Assembly (NCBI RefSeq): GCF_018128545.1
Contig: NZ_JAGSND010000012.1
Coordinates: 1 to 64,000 of the forward strand
Reading direction: 5' to 3'
DNA length: 64,000 bases
DNA from: Sinanaerobacter chloroacetimidivorans
Lineage (GTDB): Bacteria; Bacillota; Clostridia; Peptostreptococcales; Anaerovoracaceae
Shown here: positions 46,081 to 55,139 of the stretch, piece by piece
How the letters are laid out: every line of letters starts with the position of its first letter
How positions within the stretch are numbered: the first letter of the stretch is position 1
Program-made: the position numbers and the translations under genes
Notes under the pieces: generated by a model
What the model was told of the DNA's origin: nothing
Seen by the model: the letters and a program-made list of their open reading frames with translations, nothing else
The model's database searches: none

Positions 46081-46551
46081 ATGATGAAGTTTAAGGGCCC
46101 TATGCTGGTTGTAAAAGAGATTGAAAAATCTCAGCGATTTTACAAAGAAGCTCTTGGTTTAAGGACTATTTTAAATTTTGGGGCAAATATAACTCTAACA
46201 GGCGGTGTCGCATTGCAGACCAGAGAAAGCTGGGAAGAGTTTATTCGGAAAGATGATACCTGCATCCGTTTCGGAGGAAACAATTCGGAATTGTATTTTG
46301 AAGAAGATGAGTTTGATCATTTTATCGAAAAGCTCAATAAAATGGAAAATATCCAATATGTTCACCCTGTATACGAACATCGGTGGGGGCAGCGAGTTGT
46401 TCGCTTTTATGATCCGGATATGCATATTATCGAAGTCGGAGAAAACCTGAAAGCAGTATGTAAACGATTTTTGGACAGTGGTATGACAGTTGAGGAAGCT
46501 GCACAGAGGATGGATGTTCCTGTAAAATTTGTTCAGGCCTGTATTCGATAA
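46081..46551 (+). CDS. VOC/glyoxalase family protein
   Basis: A 156-aa glyoxalase/bleomycin-resistance fold protein: LVVKEIEKSQRFYKEALGL at the N terminus and VRFYDPDMHIIEVGE with the C-terminal metal-ligand Glu. A 30-residue tail (ESLxxxGMTVEEAAQRMDVPVKFVQACI-type) resembles a helix-turn-helix. Starts after CGGAGG; ATG-ATG leaves 3-nt start ambiguity. Likely an operon with the TfoX-N gene. Confidence 0.8.
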   Translation: MMKFKGPMLVVKEIEKSQRFYKEALGLRTILNFGANITLTGGVALQTRESWEEFIRKDDTCIRFGGNNSELYFEEDEFDHFIEKLNKMENIQYVHPVYEHRWGQRVVRFYDPDMHIIEVGENLKAVCKRFLDSGMTVEEAAQRMDVPVKFVQACIR

Positions 46552-46593
46552 ATTCCGCTTTAACAGTAGGGATTGCATATAAAATGAAAATAA

Positions 46594-46629
46594 GGCATGC
46601 CAAGATAGCCGGGGGCTGCCTGGCATGCC
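46594..46629 (-). terminator. Terminator of the methyltransferase gene (minus strand)
   Basis: GGCATGCCA / TGGCATGCC with an inner AGCC/GGCT pairing. On the minus strand the stem is followed by TTATTTTCATTTTA; on the plus strand by A-rich sequence, so it may serve both converging genes. Confidence 0.7.
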
Positions 46630-46646
46630 AGAATAAAAATACCACA

Positions 46647-47480
46647 TTATGCTTTGGAACAAAGGATACCTATTACAAGCGAATCTTCGCAGTATTTTTC
46701 ACCCCATAAATTAGATAATATTGCTTCTACATGAAAACCATTTTCTTCCAGTTCTTTTTGTATGGACTTATGGGAAAAGAAAGACTGATAGATATAATAA
46801 GACTTTATCTCAGAATCTATTACAACTGCAAGATCGCACAGTGCAGAAATATCCGGGTAGATTATGGTTTTTTCAAGAACGAAGTGCTGATGGGGCCTCC
46901 AGAAGCCTGAATCGGAAGCATACCACTTTGATACAGCTCTTTCTTTTCGGTGCTCAAAAGCACTCATAGTGGAAACGTCAAAAGCAAAAAATCCTTTTGG
47001 TTTTAACGCTTGGTGTATGTTCTTCAGTAAAATTCTCCTGCTGTCCGGGCTAAGAACACCGTAGTCCTGGGAAATTAACAGTGCACTATCAAATTGGTTG
47101 TCTCCAAAAGGACTCAGGTAACTTGAAATGATGAAGTCCGCATTTTTACCTCGATTCAGATTTCTTGCATACCGGATAGAGGTTTCCGATCTGTCTATAC
47201 CAGTCAGTTGATATCCCTTCTGAACAAGCTGAAAACTGTATAAACCCGGACCGCAACCCAGATCCGCTATAGAGCTACCGGTTTTTAATCCTGTTGCTTG
47301 GATGAAATATTCGCAAATGGCTTGTATTTTTTCCGGTTTATAGCTTGCGGCATCGGTTTGTGGTGAAAGGTGCGCCTCCAGCATCATTTTAGAGATATGA
47401 AGATCATTCCAGAGTTCCGCACCTTGTTCGTATGGTGCAGGAAGTCTGTCGGTGTTTATTAAGTCTATTAAAGTAAGCAT
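46647..47480 (-). CDS. Class I SAM-dependent methyltransferase behind an attenuator
   Basis: A 277-aa methyltransferase: motif I SIADLGCGPGLYSF (about 80-93), LTGIDRSETSIRYARNLN acidic loop and ALLISQDYGVLSP motif. N-terminal ~70 residues are an extension before the SAM fold. Start at ATG 47480 after AAAGGAAG. Its 250-nt leader contains a promoter, a 30-aa ORF and a terminator/antiterminator pair, the arrangement of inducible antibiotic-resistance methyltransferase genes; the substrate (rRNA, drug or other) is unknown. Confidence 0.8.
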   Translation of the reverse strand: MLTLIDLINTDRLPAPYEQGAELWNDLHISKMMLEAHLSPQTDAASYKPEKIQAICEYFIQATGLKTGSSIADLGCGPGLYSFQLVQKGYQLTGIDRSETSIRYARNLNRGKNADFIISSYLSPFGDNQFDSALLISQDYGVLSPDSRRILLKNIHQALKPKGFFAFDVSTMSAFEHRKERAVSKWYASDSGFWRPHQHFVLEKTIIYPDISALCDLAVVIDSEIKSYYIYQSFFSHKSIQKELEENGFHVEAILSNLWGEKYCEDSLVIGILCSKA

Positions 47481-47520
47481 AGCAACTTCCTTTCTAAAAT
47501 AAATCATTTGATAGCATACT

Positions 47521-47552
47521 GCAAAAGGGGATACCGCTTATACGGTATCCCC
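47521..47552 (-). terminator. Leader terminator (attenuator) before the methyltransferase
   Basis: Minus strand GGGGATACCG / CGGTATCCCC, 10 bp, loop TATAAG, followed by TTTTGC. The 5' arm (47543-47552) can instead pair with the upstream segment GGTATCTCC (47565-47573), an antiterminator. The leader-peptide stop codon lies in the loop. Confidence 0.8.
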
Positions 47553-47630
47553 TGGAAAATAAAAGGAGATACCACCAGAAAGGAGAGCAGTTACAACAAA
47601 AAATGCCTTCATAAAAAAGGTAAAAGACAT
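47538..47630 (-). CDS. 30-aa leader peptide of the methyltransferase attenuator
   Basis: ATG 47630 follows a purine-rich GAAAGAAGGAAC about 14-20 nt upstream. The peptide is hydrophobic (MSFTFFMKAFFVV...SGGISFYFPG...) and its last codons encode the 5' arm of the terminator. Ribosome position on this ORF would decide which hairpin forms. I do not recognise the peptide. Confidence 0.6.
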   Translation of the reverse strand: MSFTFFMKAFFVVTALLSGGISFYFPGDTV

Positions 47631-47734
47631 TTTTATCTGTAAACTGTTCCTTCTTTCTTTTCCGGTTCGTGCAGATTTTCGCCCCAACCGGATGGTATCC
47701 CTCCAATAATCATATTCAGTATACTATCACTTCT

Positions 47735-47763
47735 ATCATATCTTGCTGTGTACCGGATGTCAA
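47735..47763 (-). promoter_or_regulatory. Promoter of the attenuated methyltransferase
   Basis: Minus strand TTGACA (47758-47763), 17-nt spacer, TATGAT (47735-47740). Places the transcription start near 47728, about 250 nt before the methyltransferase ATG. The transcript then passes GGAGGGATACC (47694-47704) and a CCGGTT/AACCGG hairpin (47662-47691) before the leader ORF. Confidence 0.82.
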
Positions 47764-47840
47764 TTATTTAACATTTTCGTAAAGAATTTTAAGTATTTTG
47801 TAAAGCACTGAAACTCAAAACTTGGTAAGGTAAAAAGGAA

Positions 47841-47880
47841 GAAAATTGGCTATAAAGAAAGAAAATTGGCTATGATGGAA
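47841..47880 (+). repeat. 20-bp tandem repeat at the acyltransferase start
   Basis: GAAAATTGGCTAT occurs at 47841 and 47861, period 20 bp. The second copy carries the probable start codons, so the duplication has changed the translation start region. Confidence 0.75.
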
Positions 47881-49842
47881 AAAATCCGAGGCCTGACACA
47901 AGTGGAGAGTGAAGATAACATGAATTGCAGTAAGAAAACGAATCAATGGAATTTATATCAAGGAAGATCACAGGTGGCTTCCATCGGCTATATGCCGGGA
48001 TTGGATGGGCTAAGGGCTTTGGCGGTGTTTGCGGTAATGGCCTACCATCTCAATCTGACCTGGGCACCGGGAGGGCTTTTAGGGGTAAGTCTGTTCTTTG
48101 TACTGTCCGGGTATTTAATTACCAACATCCTGCTGACCCAATGGGAACACTCCGGATCCATTGATTTGAGAGATTTCTGGCTGCGCCGGGCCCGGCGTCT
48201 GCTTCCGGCCTTTTTTTTGATGCTGGCCGGCGTGATGTCCTGGATTGCGTTGTACGCTCCGGAACGTCTGGCAGTCTTGAAGCAGGAAGCGTTAGCCGCA
48301 ATATTTTATTGCAGCAACTGGTATCTGATCTTCCATCAAGTATCTTATTTTGAAAGCTTCGGCCCGCCGTCTCCTTTGGGGCACCTCTGGTCTTTGGCGG
48401 TAGAAGAACAATTTTATCTTTTCTGGCCGATTCTTTTGGGATTAGGGCTGCGCTGCTTTCCGCAGCGAAAATGGATTATCAGGGGAACAGCTGTTGTCGC
48501 TTTGATTTCGGTTGCGGCGATGACGCTGATTTATATACCTGGACATGACCCCAGCCGGGTATATTATGGAACGGATACACGTGCTTTCGCGTTGCTCGTC
48601 GGGGCTGTACTAGCAATGGTATGGCCCAGCGGTCAGATGACTGCGAACCTGTCCGGCAAAAAGCGAGTGACCCTTGACGCGGTAGGAAGCATGGGGTTGT
48701 TGGTCGTACTTTTGATGATTATGAAAACCAACCAATACCATCCCTTTCTCTATCAGGGCGGACTCTTGCTTTATTCTGCTGCGGCGGCTTGTCTGGTGGC
48801 TGCTCTGGCCCACCCTGCAAGCTATCTGGGCAGGATTTTCGGATGGCGCCCGTTGCGTTGGCTGGGAGAGTGTTCTTATGGGCTTTACTTATGGCATTAT
48901 CCGGTTATCGTGCTGACAAGCCCCGCTGTGAATACGGAAGGCCCGGACCTTTCACGTACACTGTGGCAAATCGCGGTGAGCATGCTTCTGACGGTATTGT
49001 CTCGCTACCTGATCGAGGAGCCGATTCGATACGGAAGAAGAAAACCATTTCGGAAACGGCCGTCGGACCTTCAGCGGTGGCGGAGGCCAATGGCCCTCAG
49101 CATCAAAATTTCAGTTAGTATCCTTCTGATTTTTTTAGTGTTGTTTGTGACTGCCAATGAAGGGATACAGACTTTGGCAAAGGATTTATCAGAGAGAACG
49201 GAGAACAATACGGCTGAAATGGAAGCCCGGGTGACTGAAATGGAAGACAGGGTGACTGAAAAGCAAACCCAAACGGACGAAAATAAAGTTATTGCAGAGG
49301 GTAAGGAAGATCCTAAGGACGAACCTGCCACGGATGGGGAACCAGCTGCGGCAGATCAGAAGGGTGATATCAAAGGGGATGATATTACAGCTATTGGAGA
49401 TTCCTTAATGATCGATGTAGAATCGGTTTTGCTGGAACGTCTGCCCGGCATTGTCATCGATGCGAAGATCGGCAGACAGATGCATCAGGCTCCGGACGTC
49501 GTTTCAAGGCTTCAAAAAGAAGGGAAACTCGGGAAAATCGTGATTATAGAATTAGGAACAAACGGTTCATTTACGGAAAAACAGTTAGCTGAAACACTGG
49601 ATACCCTGAAAGAAGCCGAGGAAATCGTCCTGGTAAATACGCGTGTCCCGAAGCCTTGGGAAACGGTGGTGAATGAGACGCTGAAAAGGGTGTCGGAGTC
49701 TTATCCGAATACAAAGCTGATAGACTGGTATGCAGCCAGCAGCGGCCATGATGATTACTTTTATCCGGATGGTGTACATCTGAACAGGAAGGGTGCGGAA
49801 GCCTACGGGGAAATCTTGTTCGAAGCCTTATCAAATTTATGA
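47872..49842 (+). CDS. OatA-like membrane acyltransferase with SGNH hydrolase domain
   Basis: A ~656-aa two-domain protein. Residues ~35-400 are an acyltransferase family 3 membrane domain with about ten helices (GLDGLRALAVFAVMAYH with the conserved His; SLFFVLSGYLITNILL; SLAVEEQFYLFWP). After a transmembrane helix and a charged linker (~410-500, Glu/Asp/Lys repeats) comes an extracellular SGNH domain: GDSLM (Ser), GTNGS, and DGVHL (Asp-His). OatA-type enzymes O-acetylate peptidoglycan muramic acid and confer lysozyme resistance; other members modify secondary wall polymers. The start is uncertain (ATG 47872, 47875 or 47920) because no strong SD is present. Confidence 0.85.
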   Translation: MMEKIRGLTQVESEDNMNCSKKTNQWNLYQGRSQVASIGYMPGLDGLRALAVFAVMAYHLNLTWAPGGLLGVSLFFVLSGYLITNILLTQWEHSGSIDLRDFWLRRARRLLPAFFLMLAGVMSWIALYAPERLAVLKQEALAAIFYCSNWYLIFHQVSYFESFGPPSPLGHLWSLAVEEQFYLFWPILLGLGLRCFPQRKWIIRGTAVVALISVAAMTLIYIPGHDPSRVYYGTDTRAFALLVGAVLAMVWPSGQMTANLSGKKRVTLDAVGSMGLLVVLLMIMKTNQYHPFLYQGGLLLYSAAAACLVAALAHPASYLGRIFGWRPLRWLGECSYGLYLWHYPVIVLTSPAVNTEGPDLSRTLWQIAVSMLLTVLSRYLIEEPIRYGRRKPFRKRPSDLQRWRRPMALSIKISVSILLIFLVLFVTANEGIQTLAKDLSERTENNTAEMEARVTEMEDRVTEKQTQTDENKVIAEGKEDPKDEPATDGEPAAADQKGDIKGDDITAIGDSLMIDVESVLLERLPGIVIDAKIGRQMHQAPDVVSRLQKEGKLGKIVIIELGTNGSFTEKQLAETLDTLKEAEEIVLVNTRVPKPWETVVNETLKRVSESYPNTKLIDWYAASSGHDDYFYPDGVHLNRKGAEAYGEILFEALSNL

Positions 49843-49929
49843 TATAATGAACGCTAGCCATTGAGATGCAGCGTCGCTGCAAAGAAGCGTTTATTGAATC
49901 ATAAATTGCTCACCAATTTATGATATAAT
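49834..49929. repeat. Repeats in the gap before the two-component operon
   Basis: AATTTATGATATAAT occurs at 49834 and 49915. The second copy is one arm of an 11-bp inverted repeat ATCATAAATTG / CAATTTATGAT (49898-49924), and a perfect GCAGCGTCGCTGC lies at 49868-49880. The second TATAAT may be the -10 of the response-regulator operon, with the inverted repeat as its operator. Confidence 0.55.
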
Positions 49930-49954
49930 ACTAAAAAACCAAAGGAATAAGGAT

Positions 49955-50668
49955 ATGCACGAAAATAAGATAAAAGTATTGGTTGTTGAAGATGAAGCTT
50001 CTATCCGGCGTTTTATCACACTGAATCTGGAGATGGCCGGGTATGAAGTCGGAGAAGCAGAGAGCGGAGAGGCTGCACTGGCACTGCTCACGACGCTGCG
50101 CCCCGACGTGGTTGTGCTGGATCTGATGCTGCCCGGAATTAACGGGCTGGAAGTCTGCCAGCACATTCGTGAAACCATGCCGGAACCGCTCGTCATCATG
50201 CTGACGGCAAAGGGACAGGATACGGATAAAATAATGGGTCTTGAACTGGGAGCGGATGATTATATGGTCAAGCCCTTTAATCCCTTTGAATTAATTGCCA
50301 GAATCAAAGCAATGCTAAGACGCAGGAACCGTTTTGAAACCGGGAAAACGGCCTATGTTTGCGGTGATCTGCACTTGGACACTGCCGCCAACAAACTGCT
50401 CAAAAACGATATGGAAGTGGAGCTGACCCCTACGGAATATTCTTTATTGAAAATGTTTATGGAAAATCCGGGAAAAGCATTGAAGAGAGACGAGATGCTG
50501 AATGCTGTCTGGGGAGAAGATTATTTTGGCGATACGAAAACTTTAGATGTGCATATCAGGCGGCTGAGGGAAAAAATCGAAGACAATCCCTCTGAACCCC
50601 AACATATTAAAACCGTTTGGGGTTCCGGCTATCGATGGCAGCCTCAGTCCGGCAGGAGGCTTCCATGA
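49955..50668 (+). CDS. OmpR/PhoB family response regulator
   Basis: A 237-aa regulator: receiver with Asp56 (VVLDLMLPG) and Lys near 106 (VKPFNPFEL), and a C-terminal winged helix ending LDVHIRRLREKIEDNP...VWGSGYRW. Overlaps the histidine kinase by 4 nt (ATGA). Likely controls wall or envelope genes, possibly the OatA-like gene just upstream (inference from position). Confidence 0.92.
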   Translation: MHENKIKVLVVEDEASIRRFITLNLEMAGYEVGEAESGEAALALLTTLRPDVVVLDLMLPGINGLEVCQHIRETMPEPLVIMLTAKGQDTDKIMGLELGADDYMVKPFNPFELIARIKAMLRRRNRFETGKTAYVCGDLHLDTAANKLLKNDMEVELTPTEYSLLKMFMENPGKALKRDEMLNAVWGEDYFGDTKTLDVHIRRLREKIEDNPSEPQHIKTVWGSGYRWQPQSGRRLP

Positions 50669-52059
50669 AAGGGATCAGAGGGAGACTGACGGCGAATTTC
50701 ATGATTGTAATTTTGGTTTCGGTGGCTATTTTGGAAGTACTGCTGATCTATACTGTCCAGCAAAATTACTACGGCAGCTTAAAGGGCAACCTGACGAATC
50801 AGGTCAAAATCAGCGCGGATATGTATTCCAAATATTATTCCGATACTTCATTGGAAGATAATATCCTCTATAATGTCGATGCATTTTGGAATCAAAGCAA
50901 TGCCGAAGTGGAAATTGTCGACCGGGAAGGGAAGATTATCATGGACTCCTTGGGGACGATCCCCGGACAAGGAGAGCCGATGGATGATATTCAGGATGCC
51001 TTACATGACAGGATGGGGGAATGGGTAGGCAAATTAAACGGCCAGAAAGTTATGGCTGTAGCCTATCCTTTGAAGTCGGATGGAGAAATTGTCGGAGCCT
51101 TACGTCTGATTGCTTCTACTGATGCCATCGATCAAGACATTCGGAGCACGATGAAAATTTTTATCGCCATCGGGATTTTTGTTGTTTTGATTGTCGGTTT
51201 GCTCAGTATTTTTTTAGCGAATACCATTCTGGTCCCTTTGAAGGAAGTGACGACTGTTGCCGAAAGCATGGCGGCAGGAAATTTTCAAATCAAGAGTCAG
51301 AAAAAACGGGATGATGAGATCGGAAAGCTTTCAGATACCTTGAACTACATGGCCGATGAAATTAAAAAGAAGGAAAGGCTTAAAAATGATTTTATTTCTT
51401 CGGTATCCCATGAATTGCGCACCCCGCTGACCTCTATTATGGGCTGGGCTATTACGCTTCAAAGTGAGAAATTTCAGCAGAAAGAGATGCTTCACGACGG
51501 CCTCGGCATTATTGCCAAAGAGAGTGAACGTCTCACTCAGATGGTAGAAGAGCTTCTTGACTTTTCAAAGTTTATTTCCGGCAGAATCAAGCTTGAATAT
51601 AAAACAGTGAACCTGACGGATCTTCTGGAACATATCCGAAAACAGCTGACGCCGCGGGCCGTTCGGGAAAGCATTGATTTTACCGTTGCTTATCCGGAAA
51701 ACATGTCCCCTTTGTTAACAGATGGCAACCGTTTAAAGCAATTATTTATCAATATTCTGGATAATGCTTTAAATTTTACGGATGCCGGAGGATTTGTCCA
51801 CTTTCAGACCGAGATCAGAGAAAAAGAATATACGTTTACCATTACGGACAGCGGGTGCGGCATTGCTGCCGAAGAGCTGCCCATGGTGAAAGAAAAGTTT
51901 TATAAAGGCAAGAGCTCACATTCCCAAAACGGGATCGGTTTATCCATCTGTGAAGAGATTGTCATCCTGATGGGGGGGCGGCTGGAAATCAGCAGCGAGG
52001 TTCATGTGGGGACAACTGTCGTGATTACCTTGCCGAAAGAGGTGGGAGCCAATGGTTAA
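50665..52059 (+). CDS. Sensor histidine kinase
   Basis: A 464-aa HK: helix 1 at about 10-30, a ~130-residue extracellular sensor, helix 2 (FIAIGIFVVLIVGLLSIFLANTI), HAMP, and HisKA/HATPase domains (SSVSHELRTPLTSI with the phospho-His; N-box LFINILDNALNFT; GIGLSICEEIV). Start at ATG 50665 after GGCAGGAGG. Overlaps the lipoprotein gene by 8 nt, so the three form one operon; resembles PhoR/ResE/WalK-type kinases. Confidence 0.9.
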   Translation: MKGIRGRLTANFMIVILVSVAILEVLLIYTVQQNYYGSLKGNLTNQVKISADMYSKYYSDTSLEDNILYNVDAFWNQSNAEVEIVDREGKIIMDSLGTIPGQGEPMDDIQDALHDRMGEWVGKLNGQKVMAVAYPLKSDGEIVGALRLIASTDAIDQDIRSTMKIFIAIGIFVVLIVGLLSIFLANTILVPLKEVTTVAESMAAGNFQIKSQKKRDDEIGKLSDTLNYMADEIKKKERLKNDFISSVSHELRTPLTSIMGWAITLQSEKFQQKEMLHDGLGIIAKESERLTQMVEELLDFSKFISGRIKLEYKTVNLTDLLEHIRKQLTPRAVRESIDFTVAYPENMSPLLTDGNRLKQLFINILDNALNFTDAGGFVHFQTEIREKEYTFTITDSGCGIAAEELPMVKEKFYKGKSSHSQNGIGLSICEEIVILMGGRLEISSEVHVGTTVVITLPKEVGANG

Positions 52060-53524
52060 AAAATGTCTGCTTCTCTTCCTTGCATTTTTGGTTTTGATGC
52101 TTGGGGGCTGTGCCAATTCCTCAGGCTCATCGGCCGGTAAGATTATACCCCCGCCCAATCAAACCTCCCCTCTTGGAGGAAAATGGACCGTGATTCAAGA
52201 GTTGGATAAAAACGGGAATACAGGAGAGACAACGTTGCAATGGGAAGGAAGCAGTGTGCAATTTACTGCAGGTGCCGTCGCATTCGGCGGGCATGTATGG
52301 GACAATCTTTCTTATAAAATCAAAAGGGTAAATGCGGCAGATTATTTAATGACAAAATATATTCCATTTTCCGATGTTTCCATTCCGGAAACCCAGGAGG
52401 TCGATGTCATTACGGTCTATGCCGCTTCCAATTTTCTGGGCGAATTTATGAAAATTGACGATGCAAACATGATTTCCTTTGTACAAAACAAAGGCCTTTT
52501 ATTGAAAAAGGTTTCGGATCAGGCGGACGGCCTGCTGGGAACAGCCGACAGAAATGTACAAGATCTGAATCAGGACAGCAATGAAGGGACATCCGGTGTC
52601 CTGTTGGGATTGCGGATTCCTTCAGGCAGCGGTTATATCTACCGTACGATTTGGGTCGCTGCCGATCATCACCAGCTTCACCCGGTTCTGGCGGCTGAAC
52701 AGATTTTTTTCCCGCGTACCAGCGGGTTTTGGCAGCTTCGTGTTCAGGACATCTCTGCGGGCGGAAAGACAGGCAATCTGCTGACGGCCCGCAATGTGGA
52801 GACAAAAACTCCTGAGATGAAGAAGGAGAAAGATGGAACGGAGGCGCAGGAGGGTACTGAGCCGGCTGTAAGAATCATCCATTATATCGGCAATGATTAT
52901 ATAGCCACTGAAAAAGATCATGACGGAGTGAGACAATTGCAGGTATTGCCGGTGGACAAATTATCGTCTGCCACGGAAATCAAGGTTTCCGATTTGATGG
53001 GGGACAAGGGATTAAGCGCTTATTTGTATGCAAGAGAGCATGCAGCTGAGGCATTAAGCGACAAAGGGGTTCGTTTGATTGACAGAGATGATTCCGGGGA
53101 GAATTTCGGCCTCGTAAGGAAAAACGGACATTGGTTTCTTGTGGGTAGAATCAACCATCAAAGCGGCGGGGAGATTGCGCAAACAGACTTTGATCTCAAG
53201 ATTATCCCGCCGTCTAATTTGATTTTCTATGATACCCTGGTTTTAAGCTGGCATCATATCAAAGACCGGGTTCCTGATGCCATGGATGCCTTTACTTCAC
53301 CGAATAAGGATATTGCTTTGGTTAAAACGAAAAATAAATTGATGATTTACCCTATTGGTTCTGAACAATTAGCGGAAAACCCGCTGGGGGAGATTGACCT
53401 GCAGGAAGGAGCCGCCGTAATCATGGCCGAGTGGGCGACAGGGTCCTATGTTGACAGTTGGGAGAAGTCGTTTCTCTCTTTTGGTGCCCAAGCCCTACCA
53501 AGCAGCTCTGTCCGGATACGCTGA
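52052..53524 (+). CDS. Lipoprotein of unknown function in the two-component operon
   Basis: A 490-aa predicted lipoprotein (LGGC, Cys20). I do not recognise the body: beta-rich, with a repeated Glu/Lys-rich insert (about 245-270), KVSDLMGDKGLSAYLYAREHA and a Trp-rich segment LVLSWHHIKDRVPDAMDAFTSPNKD. It may be the sensor partner of the kinase, as lipoproteins encoded after WalK-like kinases often are (inference). SD GAGGTGGGAG. The 3' end lies in a 28-bp tandem repeat that has moved the stop. Confidence 0.7.
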   Translation: MVKKCLLLFLAFLVLMLGGCANSSGSSAGKIIPPPNQTSPLGGKWTVIQELDKNGNTGETTLQWEGSSVQFTAGAVAFGGHVWDNLSYKIKRVNAADYLMTKYIPFSDVSIPETQEVDVITVYAASNFLGEFMKIDDANMISFVQNKGLLLKKVSDQADGLLGTADRNVQDLNQDSNEGTSGVLLGLRIPSGSGYIYRTIWVAADHHQLHPVLAAEQIFFPRTSGFWQLRVQDISAGGKTGNLLTARNVETKTPEMKKEKDGTEAQEGTEPAVRIIHYIGNDYIATEKDHDGVRQLQVLPVDKLSSATEIKVSDLMGDKGLSAYLYAREHAAEALSDKGVRLIDRDDSGENFGLVRKNGHWFLVGRINHQSGGEIAQTDFDLKIIPPSNLIFYDTLVLSWHHIKDRVPDAMDAFTSPNKDIALVKTKNKLMIYPIGSEQLAENPLGEIDLQEGAAVIMAEWATGSYVDSWEKSFLSFGAQALPSSSVRIR

Positions 53525-53573
53525 AGGTGACTCATGGAATAATTTACGCTGAAGGTGACTCATGGAACAATTT
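53518..53573. repeat. 28-bp tandem duplication at two convergent gene ends
   Basis: ACGCTGAAGGTGACTCATGG... repeats twice in tandem (53518-53545, 53546-53573) with one base difference. The first copy contains the lipoprotein stop; the second overlaps the last codons of the convergent sugar-dehydrogenase-like gene. Confidence 0.88.
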
Positions 53574-54975
53574 CAAAAACAGTCCCTTGGTTAAGATCAG
53601 CCACTCTCATAGAGCCATAAACCCCTAAATACAGCCTGGTTTGATCCAGATTTGTTCCCAAACCGACATAATAAGCTGATTGAGACCCAAAATCATAATC
53701 GGTTTCAATGACGCTGAAATCATTTTGTTTACAATCTGCCCGTAACCAGGTATAAGCAAGAACCCCTCTTGCAGGTGGTGAAGAACCTTCATTTCGAGCC
53801 AGATCAGTAAATAAAATACTTCCCGTTAAATCGGGAATGTCATTCCCCATATAGGGTTGGACTCCTGTAAGTGCGGTTGCCCCAAACTTATCGGAGCGGG
53901 CATCCTTATGAAAATAACTGGTCAGAGGGCGAAGACGCTGTGCGGAAGTTCTAACTGCTTCATCGTAATAAGCAACTATTTTCTCATCCAACGCAGGATT
54001 TCCAGCACAGCCGCTTATGATTGAAGTAGGAAACGAACCTTCCCACCCGCGCCATCCGAAGTTGATAAAGCCTTCTCTGTCAGGTCCGGATTCTGTGAAA
54101 GGCGCTTGAACAAGCTGAGTAACCGGTATTGGTTTGTAATCAGAGAATGAAAAAATCGACTCTTCCAGATCCTGTCCTACATTACCTACAAATTTGATAA
54201 ACTGATTCTGAAATCTTTGAAACGAAATGCCTGGTATATTTCGAACCCCTTTGGCAATTACCGTAAGGGTTTCCGGAATCGGTGCGGGAAGTTCGTCAAA
54301 ACGTGTAACGACGGGCGGATTATCGATAAATGTATTCACAGCCACATCAATTTCAATTATTTTGCCGGCTATTTCCATATCATTTTGGCTTAAATTAAAT
54401 GGGTCATAGCCTGATCCGCCATCACCGGTGGTTAAAACAAGCTTTCCTGTTTCCGGTGAAAAATTTAAACTATTGAAACCATTATGATTTGAAAAAGGCC
54501 TTCTTAAATAAAGTAATGTCCGCCGTTTTTGAGGTTGACCATTCAATTGTAAACTCCATTCTTCAACGGTATCAATATGATCATATTGAATTTCTCTATC
54601 GATCCAGTTTTGGTTTAAGGTTTCGGGGTTGCACGGGTCAGGATGAAATGATCCGGGAAGAGCACCCGGACCTTGTGTTCCCGCTGCTGAATAATGAAGA
54701 TAAAACAGACCGTTATCATAAAAGTCGGGATGAAACGCCAGTCCCAGTAATCCCCTTTCATCATATCCGCCGTTGGATGTACCTAAATCCAGGATTTGCG
54801 GACGGATATCTAAAAAAGTCTCTATAACTCCATTTCCTACGTAATAGATTTCTCCTATCTGGGTTGCAATAAATAATCTTTCAGTTAAGTCCCCCGGAAG
54901 AATAGCTGTTTTTATAACAGTAGGCATATTTAAATCACTGACGACAGGCCGTAAACGAACTTTAACATGGACCAA
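53560..54975 (-). CDS. Soluble aldose (PQQ-type) sugar dehydrogenase-like protein
   Basis: A 471-aa beta-propeller of the GSDH/soluble glucose dehydrogenase-like family: RLFIATQIGEIYYV, RGLLGLAFHPDFYDNGLFYLHYS and GDGGSGYDPFNLSQN are characteristic. In other bacteria these use PQQ to oxidise aldoses outside the cell; no PQQ-biosynthesis genes are nearby and there is no signal peptide, so a redox role is unsure. Start is TTG 54975 after GAGGGGTGA. Cysteine content is low. Single gene. Confidence 0.72.
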   Translation of the reverse strand: MVHVKVRLRPVVSDLNMPTVIKTAILPGDLTERLFIATQIGEIYYVGNGVIETFLDIRPQILDLGTSNGGYDERGLLGLAFHPDFYDNGLFYLHYSAAGTQGPGALPGSFHPDPCNPETLNQNWIDREIQYDHIDTVEEWSLQLNGQPQKRRTLLYLRRPFSNHNGFNSLNFSPETGKLVLTTGDGGSGYDPFNLSQNDMEIAGKIIEIDVAVNTFIDNPPVVTRFDELPAPIPETLTVIAKGVRNIPGISFQRFQNQFIKFVGNVGQDLEESIFSFSDYKPIPVTQLVQAPFTESGPDREGFINFGWRGWEGSFPTSIISGCAGNPALDEKIVAYYDEAVRTSAQRLRPLTSYFHKDARSDKFGATALTGVQPYMGNDIPDLTGSILFTDLARNEGSSPPARGVLAYTWLRADCKQNDFSVIETDYDFGSQSAYYVGLGTNLDQTRLYLGVYGSMRVADLNQGTVFEIVP

Positions 54976-55139
54976 CGAGTTTCACCCCTCTTTCATGGTA
55001 TTCTTTTATAAGAATATGATAACAACTGTTCATTTAGTACAGATTGGCCCAGAGCTGATATTTGCAACATAATCATACAAGTACGTACATAATTGTGGTA
55101 TACTAAGAATGGATACAAAAGCAAGAAAGGAGCCTTTCT

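Noticed and set aside
47494..47706. 70-aa minus-strand ORF in the methyltransferase leader
   Set aside because: It has no ribosome-binding site and crosses the attenuator hairpins in a frame different from the leader ORF that I favour.
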